DNA of 64,000 bases from Bacillota bacterium (GCA_023443625.1 JAEZTQ010000008.1:1-64000), one strand, 5' to 3'. Positions 37,101 to 45,696 are shown, counted from the stretch's first letter. Made by a program: numbers and translations. Notes: generated by a model not told the origin, from the letters alone.

Positions 37101-38090
37101 TTCTTGCGAAAGGATAAGGAGGAGCTGCTTTCCATTGATCCTGATACTGTATATGATCAAAACCTGAAGGAAGAAATAGAGGCAAGGCTAAATTATGCAT
37201 ACCCTTTTGCAAAGGAAGCCAATCTTAAGATTAAGATGACTGTTTCGGAGCTAAAGAAACTGGGTCAATTCATTGATGAGGAAGAAAGCCTTAATCTCTA
37301 TGAAAAGTCAGAGAGAAGGACGGAAACCAACAGGCAGGCAGAAGACAGTGGTGACGTTGATGCAAATATAGTAGATATTGACACAGTAGGTAGAGATATA
37401 GAAGATAAAGATAAAGTAGATAAAGATAAAGTAGATAAAGATAAAATAGATAGAGATAAAGTAGATAGAGATAAAGTGAATAGTATAGTAGAGAAAAGTC
37501 TTGATTTTATAGCAACAGTTCCAAATTTTATTAGTCAAAAACAAATTGATCTTTCAGGAACAGACCGTGGTACCCTCTATCATAAGGTACTAGAACTCAT
37601 TGATTTATTAAGATTAAATAATGATGAAGATGTAACCAATGAATTAAAGCGTCTGGTAGAAGATGGACGAATCAAGGAAAAAGACTTAAAACTCTTAAAT
37701 ATAAACTACATTAAGAAATTTGTTCAGAGTGATGTGGTGAAGAGAATGAGAAATGCAGCTCTTATACACAAACTATACAAGGAAAAACAATTCGTTATGG
37801 GGATAAAAGCCTCAGAAATTGCAAGGGATGTGGATAGTGATGAGCTAATTCTTATTCAAGGTATTATAGACGTGTTCTTTGAAGAAGAAGGAGAGCTGGT
37901 TTTATTGGATTACAAATCAGATTTTGGTGTTGGTGAAGAGGAACTTATAAAGCGTTATAAGGTACAGCTGAACTATTATCGTAAAGCCTTAGAGCAGATG
38001 CTTGGCAAGAGGGTAAAGGAGATGATCATTTATTCTCTTCCTTTGGGTAAATCCATAGGAATAGTTGATGAAAGATTGGGTACACTCTAG
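34170..38090 (+). CDS. addA: AddA subunit of the AddAB helicase-nuclease
   Basis: A 1306-aa UvrD/Rep-type helicase plus RecB-type nuclease. Walker A is AAAGSGKTAVLVERI near residue 28; the Walker B region is LIDEYQDSN; later helicase motifs include GDVKQSIYKFR and IMSIHKSKGLEFP. The C-terminal nuclease domain has LVLLDYKSDFGVG. Between helicase and nuclease parts lies a charged, repetitive insert (about 1060-1105) with DKDKV units. The ATG is preceded by GAAGGAG. The usually close addB-addA coupling is broken here by 373 bp of tandem repeat. The SASP gene follows 50 bp downstream. Confidence 0.95.
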   Translation: MGWTEAQQKVIDTRNKNVLVSAAAGSGKTAVLVERIISMISEGEKPMDIDHLLVVTFTNAAAAEMRGRIGKAIEEKLLLEPDNLHLQKQVSLLQSAQITTIHSFCLNVIRNYFHRIDLDPAFKIAEESEITLMKSDVIAQILEAWYEEGSEEFHDFIESYSYSKSDAPVEDLILQLYNFAMSDPWPKKWIAHKQSMFDIHSIEDMSKRPWMKEMLAYIHTVLEDLSGKCSEGIALCNDADGPMAYLPALLSDRSLLERLKSSTTYQEYVESFEVITFDRLSSKKEPKVEQWKKDKVKALREEVKKGIKDLVAQFFFQSPEEMLKDLQAVGRVMKVLFDLTLDFMENFAKKKEEKNLIDFNDLEHFALKILIQEQETGYQITPAALELSEEFDEILIDEYQDSNMVQETILRSISREDLGSPNRFMVGDVKQSIYKFRLAMPEIFMEKYGKYSCEDKMEDGEANLYQRIDLDKNFRSRNAVLMYVNKVFEQIMQKPVGGILYDEAAALKYGELYEDLEDERIASEAEILLVTEEDCCYGEGFKEANQSDTEESGATEGEDLEEAQYTKKEIEARVIAHRIKELTNPLTGMLVFDKKTCQYRPAQNSDIVILLRSMSNWSEVFVNTLMQEGISAYADTGTGYFQTLEIMTILNMLRIIDNPRQDIPLAGVLYSPMGGLTSTDLALIRASARNVSLYVALLTYKEEGNEEELKSKVYAFLDLLEQFRKMVNYKPLHELIQLVLEETGYYYYASALPGGEQRKANIDMLITKAVQFEKGSYTGLFHFIRYIEKLNKYEVDFAEAATTGEQDNTVRIMSIHKSKGLEFPICIVAGMSKQFNTQDLRSKIVLHSELGIGPEYVDSTNRTKVSTLVKKVIQKKVQIENLGEELRVLYVAMTRAKEKLILTGYLKSLEEIKEKSFSFFELLSAKSYLDWVLPATINKVGWSPKEEKGTLVSHGEGVSVRVFPKSTLLKEEVTKQTFLRKDKEELLSIDPDTVYDQNLKEEIEARLNYAYPFAKEANLKIKMTVSELKKLGQFIDEEESLNLYEKSERRTETNRQAEDSGDVDANIVDIDTVGRDIEDKDKVDKDKVDKDKIDRDKVDRDKVNSIVEKSLDFIATVPNFISQKQIDLSGTDRGTLYHKVLELIDLLRLNNDEDVTNELKRLVEDGRIKEKDLKLLNINYIKKFVQSDVVKRMRNAALIHKLYKEKQFVMGIKASEIARDVDSDELILIQGIIDVFFEEEGELVLLDYKSDFGVGEEELIKRYKVQLNYYRKALEQMLGKRVKEMIIYSLPLGKSIGIVDERLGTL
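37404..37485 (+). repeat. Coding tandem repeat in addA (DKDKV units)
   Basis: Repeats of GATAAAGTAGATAAA type (12-bp units with drift to GATAGAGATAAAGTA) encode DKDKVDKDKVDKDKIDRDKV. They sit in the linker between the helicase and nuclease parts. Confidence 0.85.
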
Positions 38091-38140
38091 TGGTAATACG
38101 GTTGTGTTAAGAAGCAACCTAGGAATAGAGGTGTGACTTG

Positions 38141-38392
38141 ATGAGTATGAATAAAGTAAAAAAAATCGATTTGGATAATATAAAACCAGAAGAAAAGCTA
38201 AAGTATGAGACGGCTAAGGAACTAGGCTATCTTGATAAGGTGATGGCTACGGGTTGGAAATCACTTACCGCTAAGGAATCAGGAAGAATTGGTGGAATAA
38301 TGACCAAAAAACAAAGAGAATTACAAAGACAAAAAGAAGAAGAGAAGATAAAAATAGAAGAAATGCAATTTGATGCAGAGCAAGAAGAATAA
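38141..38392 (+). CDS. Alpha/beta-type small acid-soluble spore protein
   Basis: An 83-aa protein with the SASP core KYETAKELGYLDKVMATGWKSLTAKESGRIGGIMTKKQ cut here into its two known boxes: the EIAKELG-like box at about 24-30 and the TAKESGRIGGIM box at about 44-55. These proteins coat spore DNA and protect it. The C-terminal 25 residues are a charged Lys/Glu tail, longer than in classic SASPs. ATG 38141 is preferred over the TTG at 38138 because AGAGGTG is 7 nt upstream. A strong terminator follows. Expression in the forespore (sigma G) is expected, but no promoter was placed. Confidence 0.82.
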   Translation: MSMNKVKKIDLDNIKPEEKLKYETAKELGYLDKVMATGWKSLTAKESGRIGGIMTKKQRELQRQKEEEKIKIEEMQFDAEQEE

Positions 38393-38430
38393 AGGTTCTA
38401 GAATAACAATATCAGTTATTATTGCATATG

Positions 38431-38468
38431 AAAAGCATTGATTATAATAGCATAATCAATGCTTTTTT
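38431..38468 (+). terminator. Terminator after addA-SASP
   Basis: Stem AAAGCATTGATTAT/ATAATCAATGCTTT (38432-38465) with a 6-nt loop and six T. Confidence 0.9.
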
Positions 38469-38546
38469 AGGGTTGTATACGGATACTATTAGGCAAAATA
38501 AGCAACTCAATAACTGTGAAGTTTCAGTTGAGTAATAATTAATTTG

Positions 38547-39710
38547 TTATCTAGGTCTAAGACTAGTAGGACTTAATTTTAGGGTATCCACCCCAAGAAA
38601 GCCTTTAATGGCAACACAGATACCACCTAGTAAAATTGATGTATCCTGAAGCGCAGAAGGAACAATACGAATATAACTATTCATTTTACTATTTAAGGCA
38701 GCCTCTATTCGTTCTGTGATTTTAGGAAAATTGATGGTAAAGGAGCTATTTATAATAACAATGTCCGGATTATAGGCATTTAATATATTGTTTACACAGA
38801 CGGACATGTACTTCACGAAATTATCCATAATTCTTATGGCATCAGGGTCCTTCCCATCGTAGGCATTTCTAAATTGTTCGAAGTTTACTTCCTCTAATCC
38901 TTTGAAGGTGGCGAATTCTTGTAATAGAGTCCTTTCGGAAACATATTGTTCTAAGCAACCTTTATTGCCGCAAGGGCATTGACGTCCATCAATCTCAATG
39001 ATGGTATGACCAAATTCTCCAGCTCTTCCATTGTATCCTGTATAGAGCTGTTCCCCTATTATAATACCAAGACCTATGCCGGAGTGGACACTGATATTGG
39101 CTATATTGGAGTAGTCGTATTGGAAAGTCTTCTCCCCGATTACGGATAAATTCGCTTCATTTTCCATATAAACAGAGGTGTTAAAGTGGCGTTCAAGTAA
39201 CTCACAGAGGTTGCTACCGCTTAAGTTGTAATAAGGAGCAAAGGAAACCTGATTGTTTGCTACCACACCATGAATGCCTAGAGTAATACCTACCAGATTA
39301 TAGGGGGTGTTCGTGGGTAGTTTCATGGATTCAATTAATTCTATTAGTACAGGAGCCAGATTTGAAATATTCTTAGGTGTTCTAATCTGCTTTAAACTAC
39401 AATCTTCCCCTATTAGATCAGATAGTAAGGATGAGATAGTATCAACTCCAATATCAATACATACCACATATCCAGCTTTCTTGTTGAGGCTGAGCAGTAT
39501 GGGTTTTCTGCCTAAGCTGGTATCGTAGCTACCAACCTCAATCACTAATTTTTTATTAATCAACTCTTGCACAATTGCAGAAATCGTAGCCTTGGTAAGA
39601 CCCAGATGCTTTGCAATCGCAGCTCTTGAAATTGTGTTATTACTGATGATGGTTTCTAATACCAATTTAGTATTTATGTCTCTAATTAATTCCTTACTGC
39701 CTGTTACCAT
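38547..39710 (-). CDS. ROK-family transcriptional repressor (XylR/NagC type)
   Basis: A 387-aa regulator: N-terminal winged helix (about 10-70) with NTISRAAIAKHLGLTKATISAIVQ split as a helix-turn-helix, then a ROK sugar-kinase-like domain with the DIGVD nucleotide segment and the zinc motif CPCGNKGCLEQY. Such proteins repress sugar genes and release on binding the sugar. xylB lies 2.4 kb away on the other strand, so a XylR role is plausible but unproven. The ATG at 39710 follows AAAGG by 8 nt; the GTG at 39719 overlaps that site. Confidence 0.85.
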   Translation of the reverse strand: MVTGSKELIRDINTKLVLETIISNNTISRAAIAKHLGLTKATISAIVQELINKKLVIEVGSYDTSLGRKPILLSLNKKAGYVVCIDIGVDTISSLLSDLIGEDCSLKQIRTPKNISNLAPVLIELIESMKLPTNTPYNLVGITLGIHGVVANNQVSFAPYYNLSGSNLCELLERHFNTSVYMENEANLSVIGEKTFQYDYSNIANISVHSGIGLGIIIGEQLYTGYNGRAGEFGHTIIEIDGRQCPCGNKGCLEQYVSERTLLQEFATFKGLEEVNFEQFRNAYDGKDPDAIRIMDNFVKYMSVCVNNILNAYNPDIVIINSSFTINFPKITERIEAALNSKMNSYIRIVPSALQDTSILLGGICVAIKGFLGVDTLKLSPTSLRPR

Positions 39711-39842
39711 TACTGTCACCTTTCATTTAAAATATTGCTATTATGGTAACATATATTAAAATATTTGGAAAGTGCTTATTTTTTTGCTAGATTATTAGCT
39801 ATGTAGATAAGTATGAAAGTTAGTTTCCTATAATTAACTTTA

Positions 39843-40400
39843 CTACTTGGGGGTGTAGCTTCTGGAAAACAGATAAATGGCATCCAAACTCTCCATGCTA
39901 TAATCATTCTCTGGGCTAGCTTTTACCTCTTCGTATAAGTTTTTGTCATTGGTTAAATAGTAAGAATAAACTTGTTTTTCTCTATGGATTGGTACAATCA
40001 TGTAGTTATATTCTACCCTATCCCAGTTTCTTTCTCTAGTTTCCTTGTTTAACCTATAGTTAAGCATTACAAATTTTCTATTCTTACAGAATATAGTTCT
40101 TAAAACTATAGAAGTATCCTCCTTGGTAGCAATTCTTAAGGTTACTATATGCTTGGAATTGTTATAGGATAAAAAGCGTATCATAGAATTAGATAATTTA
40201 TCTATGGGATTTTCCTCATAATAGTAACCATCATGGATTGCGTCTTCCAATGTATAGGATAGGGGTAGGGCTTCCAATTTCTCTAAATCTTCGGCTATCC
40301 ATTGATTTAATTCATTCTCTTCCTTTTGCAGTAGGAAGAATAGTCCTATGCAAAGTAGTACTATGGATATAATTAAGAATATATATTTGAGTTTCTTCAT
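39843..40400 (-). CDS. Membrane-anchored protein of unknown function
   Basis: A 185-aa protein with an N-terminal hydrophobic anchor (about 5-25) and a soluble outer domain rich in aromatic and charged residues. It contains LSYTLEDAIHDGYYY near residue 48, a pattern I associate loosely with DUF4829-like or DUF4362-like extracytoplasmic proteins, without confidence. GGAAAGGTCAT precedes the ATG. It is not obviously in an operon. No function is proposed. Confidence 0.6.
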   Translation of the reverse strand: MKKLKYIFLIISIVLLCIGLFFLLQKEENELNQWIAEDLEKLEALPLSYTLEDAIHDGYYYEENPIDKLSNSMIRFLSYNNSKHIVTLRIATKEDTSIVLRTIFCKNRKFVMLNYRLNKETRERNWDRVEYNYMIVPIHREKQVYSYYLTNDKNLYEEVKASPENDYSMESLDAIYLFSRSYTPK

Positions 40401-40733
40401 ATCTATGACCTTTCCATTAAAAAGTATAGCAGTATTTAGTTCTATTATGGCAGAAGGAATATAAAATAAAATGCTAGAATGCTAGTTTGTGCTTGCATCA
40501 AACAAAAATAAGCCGTTTAGTTTCTGTAATATATTATAATGCATTCTGAAGTTTCATATTTATTGCCTAAGCTTTATGAACATCTCTTGATATTGTAAAT
40601 AAAATGTAAATTGTTTTAACATGTTTGTACATATATACTAACTTCTCTCTTCATGCTATGGTATAATATGTTATAAAATAGTAAGATGCTGATATAAATG
40701 AATAAAAAAATATAAATGGAAACTAATTAATTT
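40401..40733. other. AT-rich gap in the accessory stretch
   Basis: No gene recognised. A TATAAT-like box lies near 40661-40668 but without a matching -35 or downstream gene on that strand. Confidence 0.4.
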
Positions 40734-41754
40734 TTAATTTGTATATATGGTTGAGTATAAATAGCTTTCTGAAATGTTTATTCCTAAATTACCCCAACCG
40801 TCATTCACTGTAATATATTTAAGAAGATCAGAATTGGAATAACCATGAGCGACTACCCAATGATACCCATATGTTGTGTGATTTGCTAGACTTACCATTG
40901 CAGGGTTTCCGTTACTTATGCTTTGTTTGACTTTATTGTAGGGCGTTGTTAAAATATTCCATGTTGTGACATATTTAATATTTTTAGAATGCAATATACT
41001 TTCTAAATATCTATTCATACCATCGACAACTTGTGTTGTAAATGTTCCATCTATAATATCATGATTTGGTTCTATAAATGATATCAGCAAATTTATAAAA
41101 GTCTTACCATCTGAAGTTATATAATTTGGTAATGCATAAGATTTATCTATATAATCATAATAATATGCAAAAAATATTGCAGCTGCAACAGATGCGCAAT
41201 TATTATTTATGTTATAATTATATGTGCGAGTTAAATAAGATAGAGCAGTATTTGCTGAACTAGTAAGGGATATTGAATTAGCGGTTATTGAATTTTGTTT
41301 AGCAATAGCAGTTTTATCAAATTTAGTCTTGCTATCGAAACTTATATTTATCTTATCAATAATTTCTCCAGTTCTACAATCTACAATATTGTTTGATGAA
41401 TTTGTTTTAAGATAGCTTAATGGTCCAGAATAATAATATTTACATCCATCATTTACTATATACTTATTATCGGTAATGGTTGAAAACTCGATAATACCAT
41501 ACGTATTACTATCTATAATAATATATCCCACAGGATCTAGTTTATAATAATATGCTATAATATTATCATTACTATTGTATAAAATTAATACAGCTACTTT
41601 CATTAATTTGTATATCTAAAAAATTCTTTATTTCTGTAATAACGTCGTAATTATCAATTGCAGCGTTTAAAGTCTGAACATTATTAAATAGCAAGACCAT
41701 TAATGTAAGAAATATTATTAATCTTTTCTTAATACTTTTAATTATTGCTCTCAT
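40734..41754 (-). pseudogene. Frameshifted C39-like cysteine peptidase, secreted
   Basis: Two overlapping reading frames make up one protein of about 339 aa. The upstream frame (41754 down to 41572) encodes a signal peptide and the start of a pro-region (ending KNFLDIQINESSC). The downstream frame (from about 41603 to 40734) continues with AYYYKLDPVGYIIIDSNT and the peptidase domain. Catalytic candidates are intact: Cys in NNNCASVAAAIFFAYYYDY, His in GYHWVVAHGY and Asn/Asp in VNDGWGN. The two frames differ by one base (an extra nucleotide between about 41572 and 41603). RBS AGGAGG supports 41754 as start. It could be a recent pseudogene, a sequencing error or, less likely, frameshifting. Confidence 0.72.
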
Positions 41755-41901
41755 AAATAACCTCCTCATAATTAATAACGATGGTATACATTCATTATAT
41801 CAGCATCTTATATATTGTAATTCAAAAACCATAAATTTACAATGTAAAAAGATGACAAAAAAGAAACTGTATTTGAATAAAATGGACAGGGGAAGTTATA
41901 C
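41755..41901. other. Gap between peptidase remnant and xylB promoter
   Basis: AT-rich, no gene. It should hold the promoter of the leftward peptidase gene. Confidence 0.35.
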
Positions 41902-41930
41902 TTGACATAAATATTTGGAATTGCTATATT
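41902..41930 (+). promoter_or_regulatory. xylB promoter
   Basis: TTGACA at 41902-41907, 17-bp spacer, TATATT at 41925-41930. Confidence 0.7.
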
Positions 41931-41942
41931 ATTTTTATAGAT

Positions 41943-41959
41943 AGTTTATTCAACAAATT
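41943..41959. promoter_or_regulatory. Possible ROK/XylR operator upstream of xylB
   Basis: AGTTTATT-C-AACAAATT is an imperfect dyad (6 of 8 positions) placed just after the -10 box. It resembles xylose-repressor boxes of the AGTTTGTT...AACAAACT type. A single occurrence, so tentative. Confidence 0.35.
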
Positions 41960-42086
41960 ATAGTTAGAAGGAAAACAAGGGCATCTCATAGATGTGATAA
42001 TTTAAATGAGTACATAGAATGAATTAGTTTCATTAGGCAGGTAGTAAAGGAATATATAAATCTTAAAGGCATAAAGGAGAAAGCGT

Positions 42087-43556
42087 ATGTTGTATATTGG
42101 TGTGGATTTAGGAACCTCTTCTGTAAAACTTCTACTAATGGATGAGACAGGAGATATTAAGAGTATTGTGACAAGAGAATATCCTTTGTATTTTCCAAAG
42201 CCAGGTTGGTCTGAGCAGAATCCAGAGGATTGGTACACAGCCTTAATAGATGGCGTTAAGGAGTTAACTAAGGACTGTGATAAGTCCCAGGTAGAGGGCA
42301 TTAGTTTTAGCGGCCAGATGCATGGAATGGTAATTCTAGATGAAGAAGATAAGGTGATCCGTCCTGCTATATTATGGAACGATGGTCGTACCCAAGCAGA
42401 ATGTGATTACTTAAATATTGAAATTGGAAGAGAGAAAATCTCAAGCTATACAGCGAATATGGCTTTAACCGGCTTTACAGCACCAAAGCTTCTATGGGTA
42501 AGAAAGCATGAGCCAGAGAATTTTGCAAAGATTAAGAAGGTTATGCTTCCTAAGGATTATATTGCTTATAAATTATCCGGTGTACACTGCACAGATGTAT
42601 CAGATGCTTCTGGTATGTTGCTACTTGATGTTAAGAATAAATGTTGGTCTAAGGAAATGCTTGATTTATGCGGTCTGAAAGAAGAACAGATGGCTAAAAT
42701 CCATGAATCCTATGAAGTTGTAGGTAAAATTACCAGTGAAGCGGCTAAGGCTTTAGGTTTAACTGAGAATGTAAAAATTATTGCTGGTGGTGGCGATCAG
42801 GCCGTTGCAGCAGTGGGAACAGGAACTGTTGGTGCGGGCATGTGTAATGTTTCCCTTGGAACCTCCGGTGTCGTATTTATCTCTGCCAAGGAATTTGCAG
42901 TAGATGACAATAATGCTCTTCATGCCTTTGCTCACGCTGATGGCAAGTATCATTTCATGGGTGTTATGTTAAGTGCTGCAGCCTCCAACAAGTGGTGGAT
43001 GGACGAAATCATCGGAACCAAGGAATATGGCAAGGAGCAGAAGGGTATTACAAAACTAGGAGAGAATAATGTATACTTCCTTCCCTACCTCATGGGAGAG
43101 AGAACTCCTCATAACAATCCCAATGCCAGAGGAACCTTTATTGGTATGACAATGGATACCAGCCGTGAGGATATGACCCAGGCAGTGTTAGAAGGTGTTG
43201 CATTTGCTCTTCGTGATTCCTTTGAAATTACCAAATCTCTTGGTGTTTCTGTTGAAAGAATTAGGATTAATGGCGGTGGTGCAAAGAGTCCCCTTTGGTG
43301 CAAGATTATTGCAGATGTGCTTAATGTAAAGGTAGATAAGATTAATTCAGAAGAAGGCCCTGCCTTTGGTGCAGCCATCCTTGCAGCAGTAGGCTGTGGC
43401 AAATATTCTTCCGTTGAGGAAGCATGTGGAAAGCTTATCAAAGTTGTGGAAACCACAGAACAAGATGCTGAGGTGGTTGAGCTTTACAATAAGAAGTACG
43501 AAGTGTTTAAGGAGTTATATCCTAGCTTAAAGGAAATGTACAATAAGATGGTATAG
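42087..43556 (+). CDS. xylB: Xylulokinase XylB
   Basis: A 489-aa FGGY-family kinase that phosphorylates D-xylulose to xylulose 5-phosphate, feeding the pentose phosphate pathway. It begins MLYIGVDLGTSSVKLLLMDE (ATP-binding) and contains GISFSGQMHGMVILDEE, typical of xylulokinase with the Gln-Met-His sugar-binding segment, LWNDGRT, and the C-terminal GGGAKSPLWCKIIADVLNV. Length is normal. AAGGAGAAAGCG precedes the ATG. No xylA or transporter is beside it, so the rest of the pathway must lie elsewhere. Confidence 0.93.
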   Translation: MLYIGVDLGTSSVKLLLMDETGDIKSIVTREYPLYFPKPGWSEQNPEDWYTALIDGVKELTKDCDKSQVEGISFSGQMHGMVILDEEDKVIRPAILWNDGRTQAECDYLNIEIGREKISSYTANMALTGFTAPKLLWVRKHEPENFAKIKKVMLPKDYIAYKLSGVHCTDVSDASGMLLLDVKNKCWSKEMLDLCGLKEEQMAKIHESYEVVGKITSEAAKALGLTENVKIIAGGGDQAVAAVGTGTVGAGMCNVSLGTSGVVFISAKEFAVDDNNALHAFAHADGKYHFMGVMLSAAASNKWWMDEIIGTKEYGKEQKGITKLGENNVYFLPYLMGERTPHNNPNARGTFIGMTMDTSREDMTQAVLEGVAFALRDSFEITKSLGVSVERIRINGGGAKSPLWCKIIADVLNVKVDKINSEEGPAFGAAILAAVGCGKYSSVEEACGKLIKVVETTEQDAEVVELYNKKYEVFKELYPSLKEMYNKMV

Positions 43557-43591
43557 GGTACATAAATAATATAAGAAATGTTTTATTATAA

Positions 43592-43633
43592 ACAGGGCAG
43601 AAACCATAAAAGAGGTTCTGCCCTATGTTTTTG
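43592..43633 (+). terminator. Terminator after xylB
   Basis: AGGGCAGAAACC (43594-43605) pairs with GGTTCTGCCCT (43614-43624) with one bulge, then a T-rich run. Confidence 0.85.
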
Positions 43634-43876
43634 ACTTAATTTATGGTTTTAGTCAAAGTCTTAAGCAGTTTTAAGCAATTTAGAATTAGAATTAACTAGA
43701 GAAGTTTATGATCTGGCGATGGATAAATCTGTTGGCAATTTACATTATATGGTTTAAAATATGAGATATTATCATTTTGCTGTGAGCATAGAAGATAGTT
43801 TTTAATCCAAATAGCTATTTGGATTAACTTCGAAGAAAAAGTTTGTTTTGATGATAGTTTTACGAGGAGGTATAAA
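43634..43876. other. Gap before the secreted-protein remnant
   Basis: No gene recognised; a small hairpin-like stretch (AAATAGCTATTTGG at about 43808) is the only local symmetry. Confidence 0.35.
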
Positions 43877-44131
43877 ATGAAAAAACTAGTTAGTTTTATC
43901 GTATTCGTTGTTTTTGCAATTTCATTTACCTACACCGGCGCATGCAGATGTTCTTGGAGGAAAGCGGGAAAGAAATCCAACTTATCACATTAGTAACACA
44001 AATGCATATTATACAGCAGTTTATAATGCAGTTAGTTCTTGGAATAGTGTTTTCCATATTATGACTTAGTTAATGGAATAACATTAGCTTCTGGAAGTGG
44101 TATATATACGAATAGTTGGTGGGTGGAGTAA
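43877..44131 (+). pseudogene. Remnant of a small secreted protein gene (two frameshifts)
   Basis: A good RBS (GAGGAGG) and a signal-peptide start, MKKLVSFIVFVVFAISFTYTG, open a frame that stops after 38 codons (43993). The next frame continues coherently as ADVLGGKRERNPTYHISN and NAYYTAVYNAVSSWNS. A third frame gives YYDLVNGITLASGSGIYTNSWWVE and ends at 44131. The three pieces read as one exported protein of about 80-85 aa broken by two indels. The Trp- and Tyr-rich end recalls N-terminal parts of secreted metalloprotease-like proteins, but I cannot name it. The next gene starts 17 bp later. Confidence 0.6.
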
Positions 44132-44147
44132 TATAAAGGAGGAGTAT

Positions 44148-45071
44148 ATGAAACTTTATTCGATTATTATTGGTATTTTAGCTATTTTGTTTTTACCAAA
44201 TGTAGCTTATGCGAATACCATACCTTCGTATACAGTTGAAGAGTTAGGAGAAAACCAAGCTGATTATCTTGAAATTGTTGTTTTGCAGCAACAAATCATA
44301 GATAAGATAAATGTTATACGAAAGAATTTTCAATATAAGCAAGTATATGAAGATTACCAAATTGAACTTACATCAGCGAAAAAAATATATATAAATCCAA
44401 GCATTTTTTCACTAGATACGTCCAAAACAAGTAAAGTTATGAAAAAAATAGAAGACAGTACCTATATGTGGCTACTATTAGTGACAGTGGGAAATGATAC
44501 ATATCAAGTTCACATTGCAAAAGGGTTACCACTGAACGAGTCAATTACTGAAAAGTTAACGGAGGAAGCAACCCAATACATAAAAGATAAAGAAGGGAAA
44601 TGGTCTATCTCTGGAATTGAGATTTTGGAAGGAAAAATAGTGGATTACGAGAAAACAATTAATAACAATCTTCAAAGTATAGACTATGATTCCAATGCAA
44701 AGATTGTATTATGTGGAGGATTAGAACATATCTTTCAGCCAGCTGCTTTAGTAATGAATCATGATGAAGTAGAACTATTAATACCATTATATGATCTTAA
44801 AATCGATGGAACCATTGAGGAAATTGAAAGTATTAAACCTATGACTGCAACAATTGAGGATGAAGTATATCTTTACAAGGGTATAAAAGCGGCAGTAAAT
44901 GAGATGGAAAATCAAAATGATGAATTTATATCTGGAGGTATTACAGGTTATATTAAATTACAGCCAAAGCAACCTGAGGATGATTATGATAATATAATTA
45001 TAGGTTTAGCAGTTGTAGTAGTATTATCCATTTTATTTGGAATTTGCTTTACAGTAAAGATGCACAAATGA
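44148..45071 (+). CDS. Exported membrane-anchored protein of unknown function
   Basis: A 307-aa protein: signal peptide (about 1-22, ending AYA), a long outer domain, and a C-terminal hydrophobic segment (about 282-303) with a short basic tail (TVKMHK), so it is likely anchored with the bulk outside. No known domain was recognised. The ATG at 44148 follows AGGAGGAG; the longer frame from 44097 overlaps the preceding remnant and has no site. It lies between the secreted-protein remnant and another exported protein gene 52 bp downstream, so the three may form one accessory operon. Confidence 0.6.
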   Translation: MKLYSIIIGILAILFLPNVAYANTIPSYTVEELGENQADYLEIVVLQQQIIDKINVIRKNFQYKQVYEDYQIELTSAKKIYINPSIFSLDTSKTSKVMKKIEDSTYMWLLLVTVGNDTYQVHIAKGLPLNESITEKLTEEATQYIKDKEGKWSISGIEILEGKIVDYEKTINNNLQSIDYDSNAKIVLCGGLEHIFQPAALVMNHDEVELLIPLYDLKIDGTIEEIESIKPMTATIEDEVYLYKGIKAAVNEMENQNDEFISGGITGYIKLQPKQPEDDYDNIIIGLAVVVVLSILFGICFTVKMHK

Positions 45072-45123
45072 TTTTCATTACTTAGCTGTTAGCTACAAAA
45101 CTTATTATGCGAGGAACAGTATT

Positions 45124-45696
45124 ATGAGAAAGAAGTTTTATATTATCTTAACATCAGTTGTTGTTTTGGTTTTTATTATTGTAGGTGTTCGACATTATAA
45201 TTTCGAACATACTGTTGAAATTGTTCCAGAAGCTAGCTGGAAAAATCATTATTTTGATGTCGACAGCCTCGTAAAAGCATCAGACATTATCATTGAAGGA
45301 AAAGTGATCGGGGCAACATTAGAACAGAGATATGATTTGATTTTTACTATGCAAGAAATCGAAGCTGAAAAGGTTTACATCGGTGATTTGAAAGAGGGAG
45401 AAACTGTTACTGTTCTTCAGACTGGTGGCGAATTGAATGGAATTGAAACAAAGGCCTTTAGGGAAGCACCCCTTTTGGACAAAGGTGATGATTACTTGCT
45501 ATTTTTAGAGTATAGCGATGAAGGTCATTATTTGATATTAGGAGGATACCAAGGTGTGGGAAAAATAAAGAATGGCAGGGTCACATTTAGCAATGTGAGA
45601 AATGATGAAATTTCTGCAGTTCTTTCTGGCAAAAGTCTATCTTATGTAAATGATATTTTGATGGAACAAACAGAATACATCTCAGCAAGTGAGTAG
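45124..45696 (+). CDS. Secreted or membrane-anchored protein of unknown function
   Basis: A 190-aa protein with an N-terminal hydrophobic segment (about 4-22). The outer domain has the pattern DVDSLVKASDIIIEGKVIGATLE, IEAEKVYIGDLKEGETVTVLQTGGE and DYLLFLEYSDEGHYLILGGYQGVGKI. This is a beta-rich fold I recall from hypothetical exported proteins of Firmicutes that carry no assigned function. GCGAGGAACAGT lies before the ATG, a weak ribosome-binding site. It is the last gene of the group starting at 43877. Confidence 0.6.
   Translation: MRKKFYIILTSVVVLVFIIVGVRHYNFEHTVEIVPEASWKNHYFDVDSLVKASDIIIEGKVIGATLEQRYDLIFTMQEIEAEKVYIGDLKEGETVTVLQTGGELNGIETKAFREAPLLDKGDDYLLFLEYSDEGHYLILGGYQGVGKIKNGRVTFSNVRNDEISAVLSGKSLSYVNDILMEQTEYISASE

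Noticed and set aside
37308..37544. Minus-strand ORF with FIYFIFIY repeats
   Set aside because: It is the shadow of the DKDKV repeat in addA.
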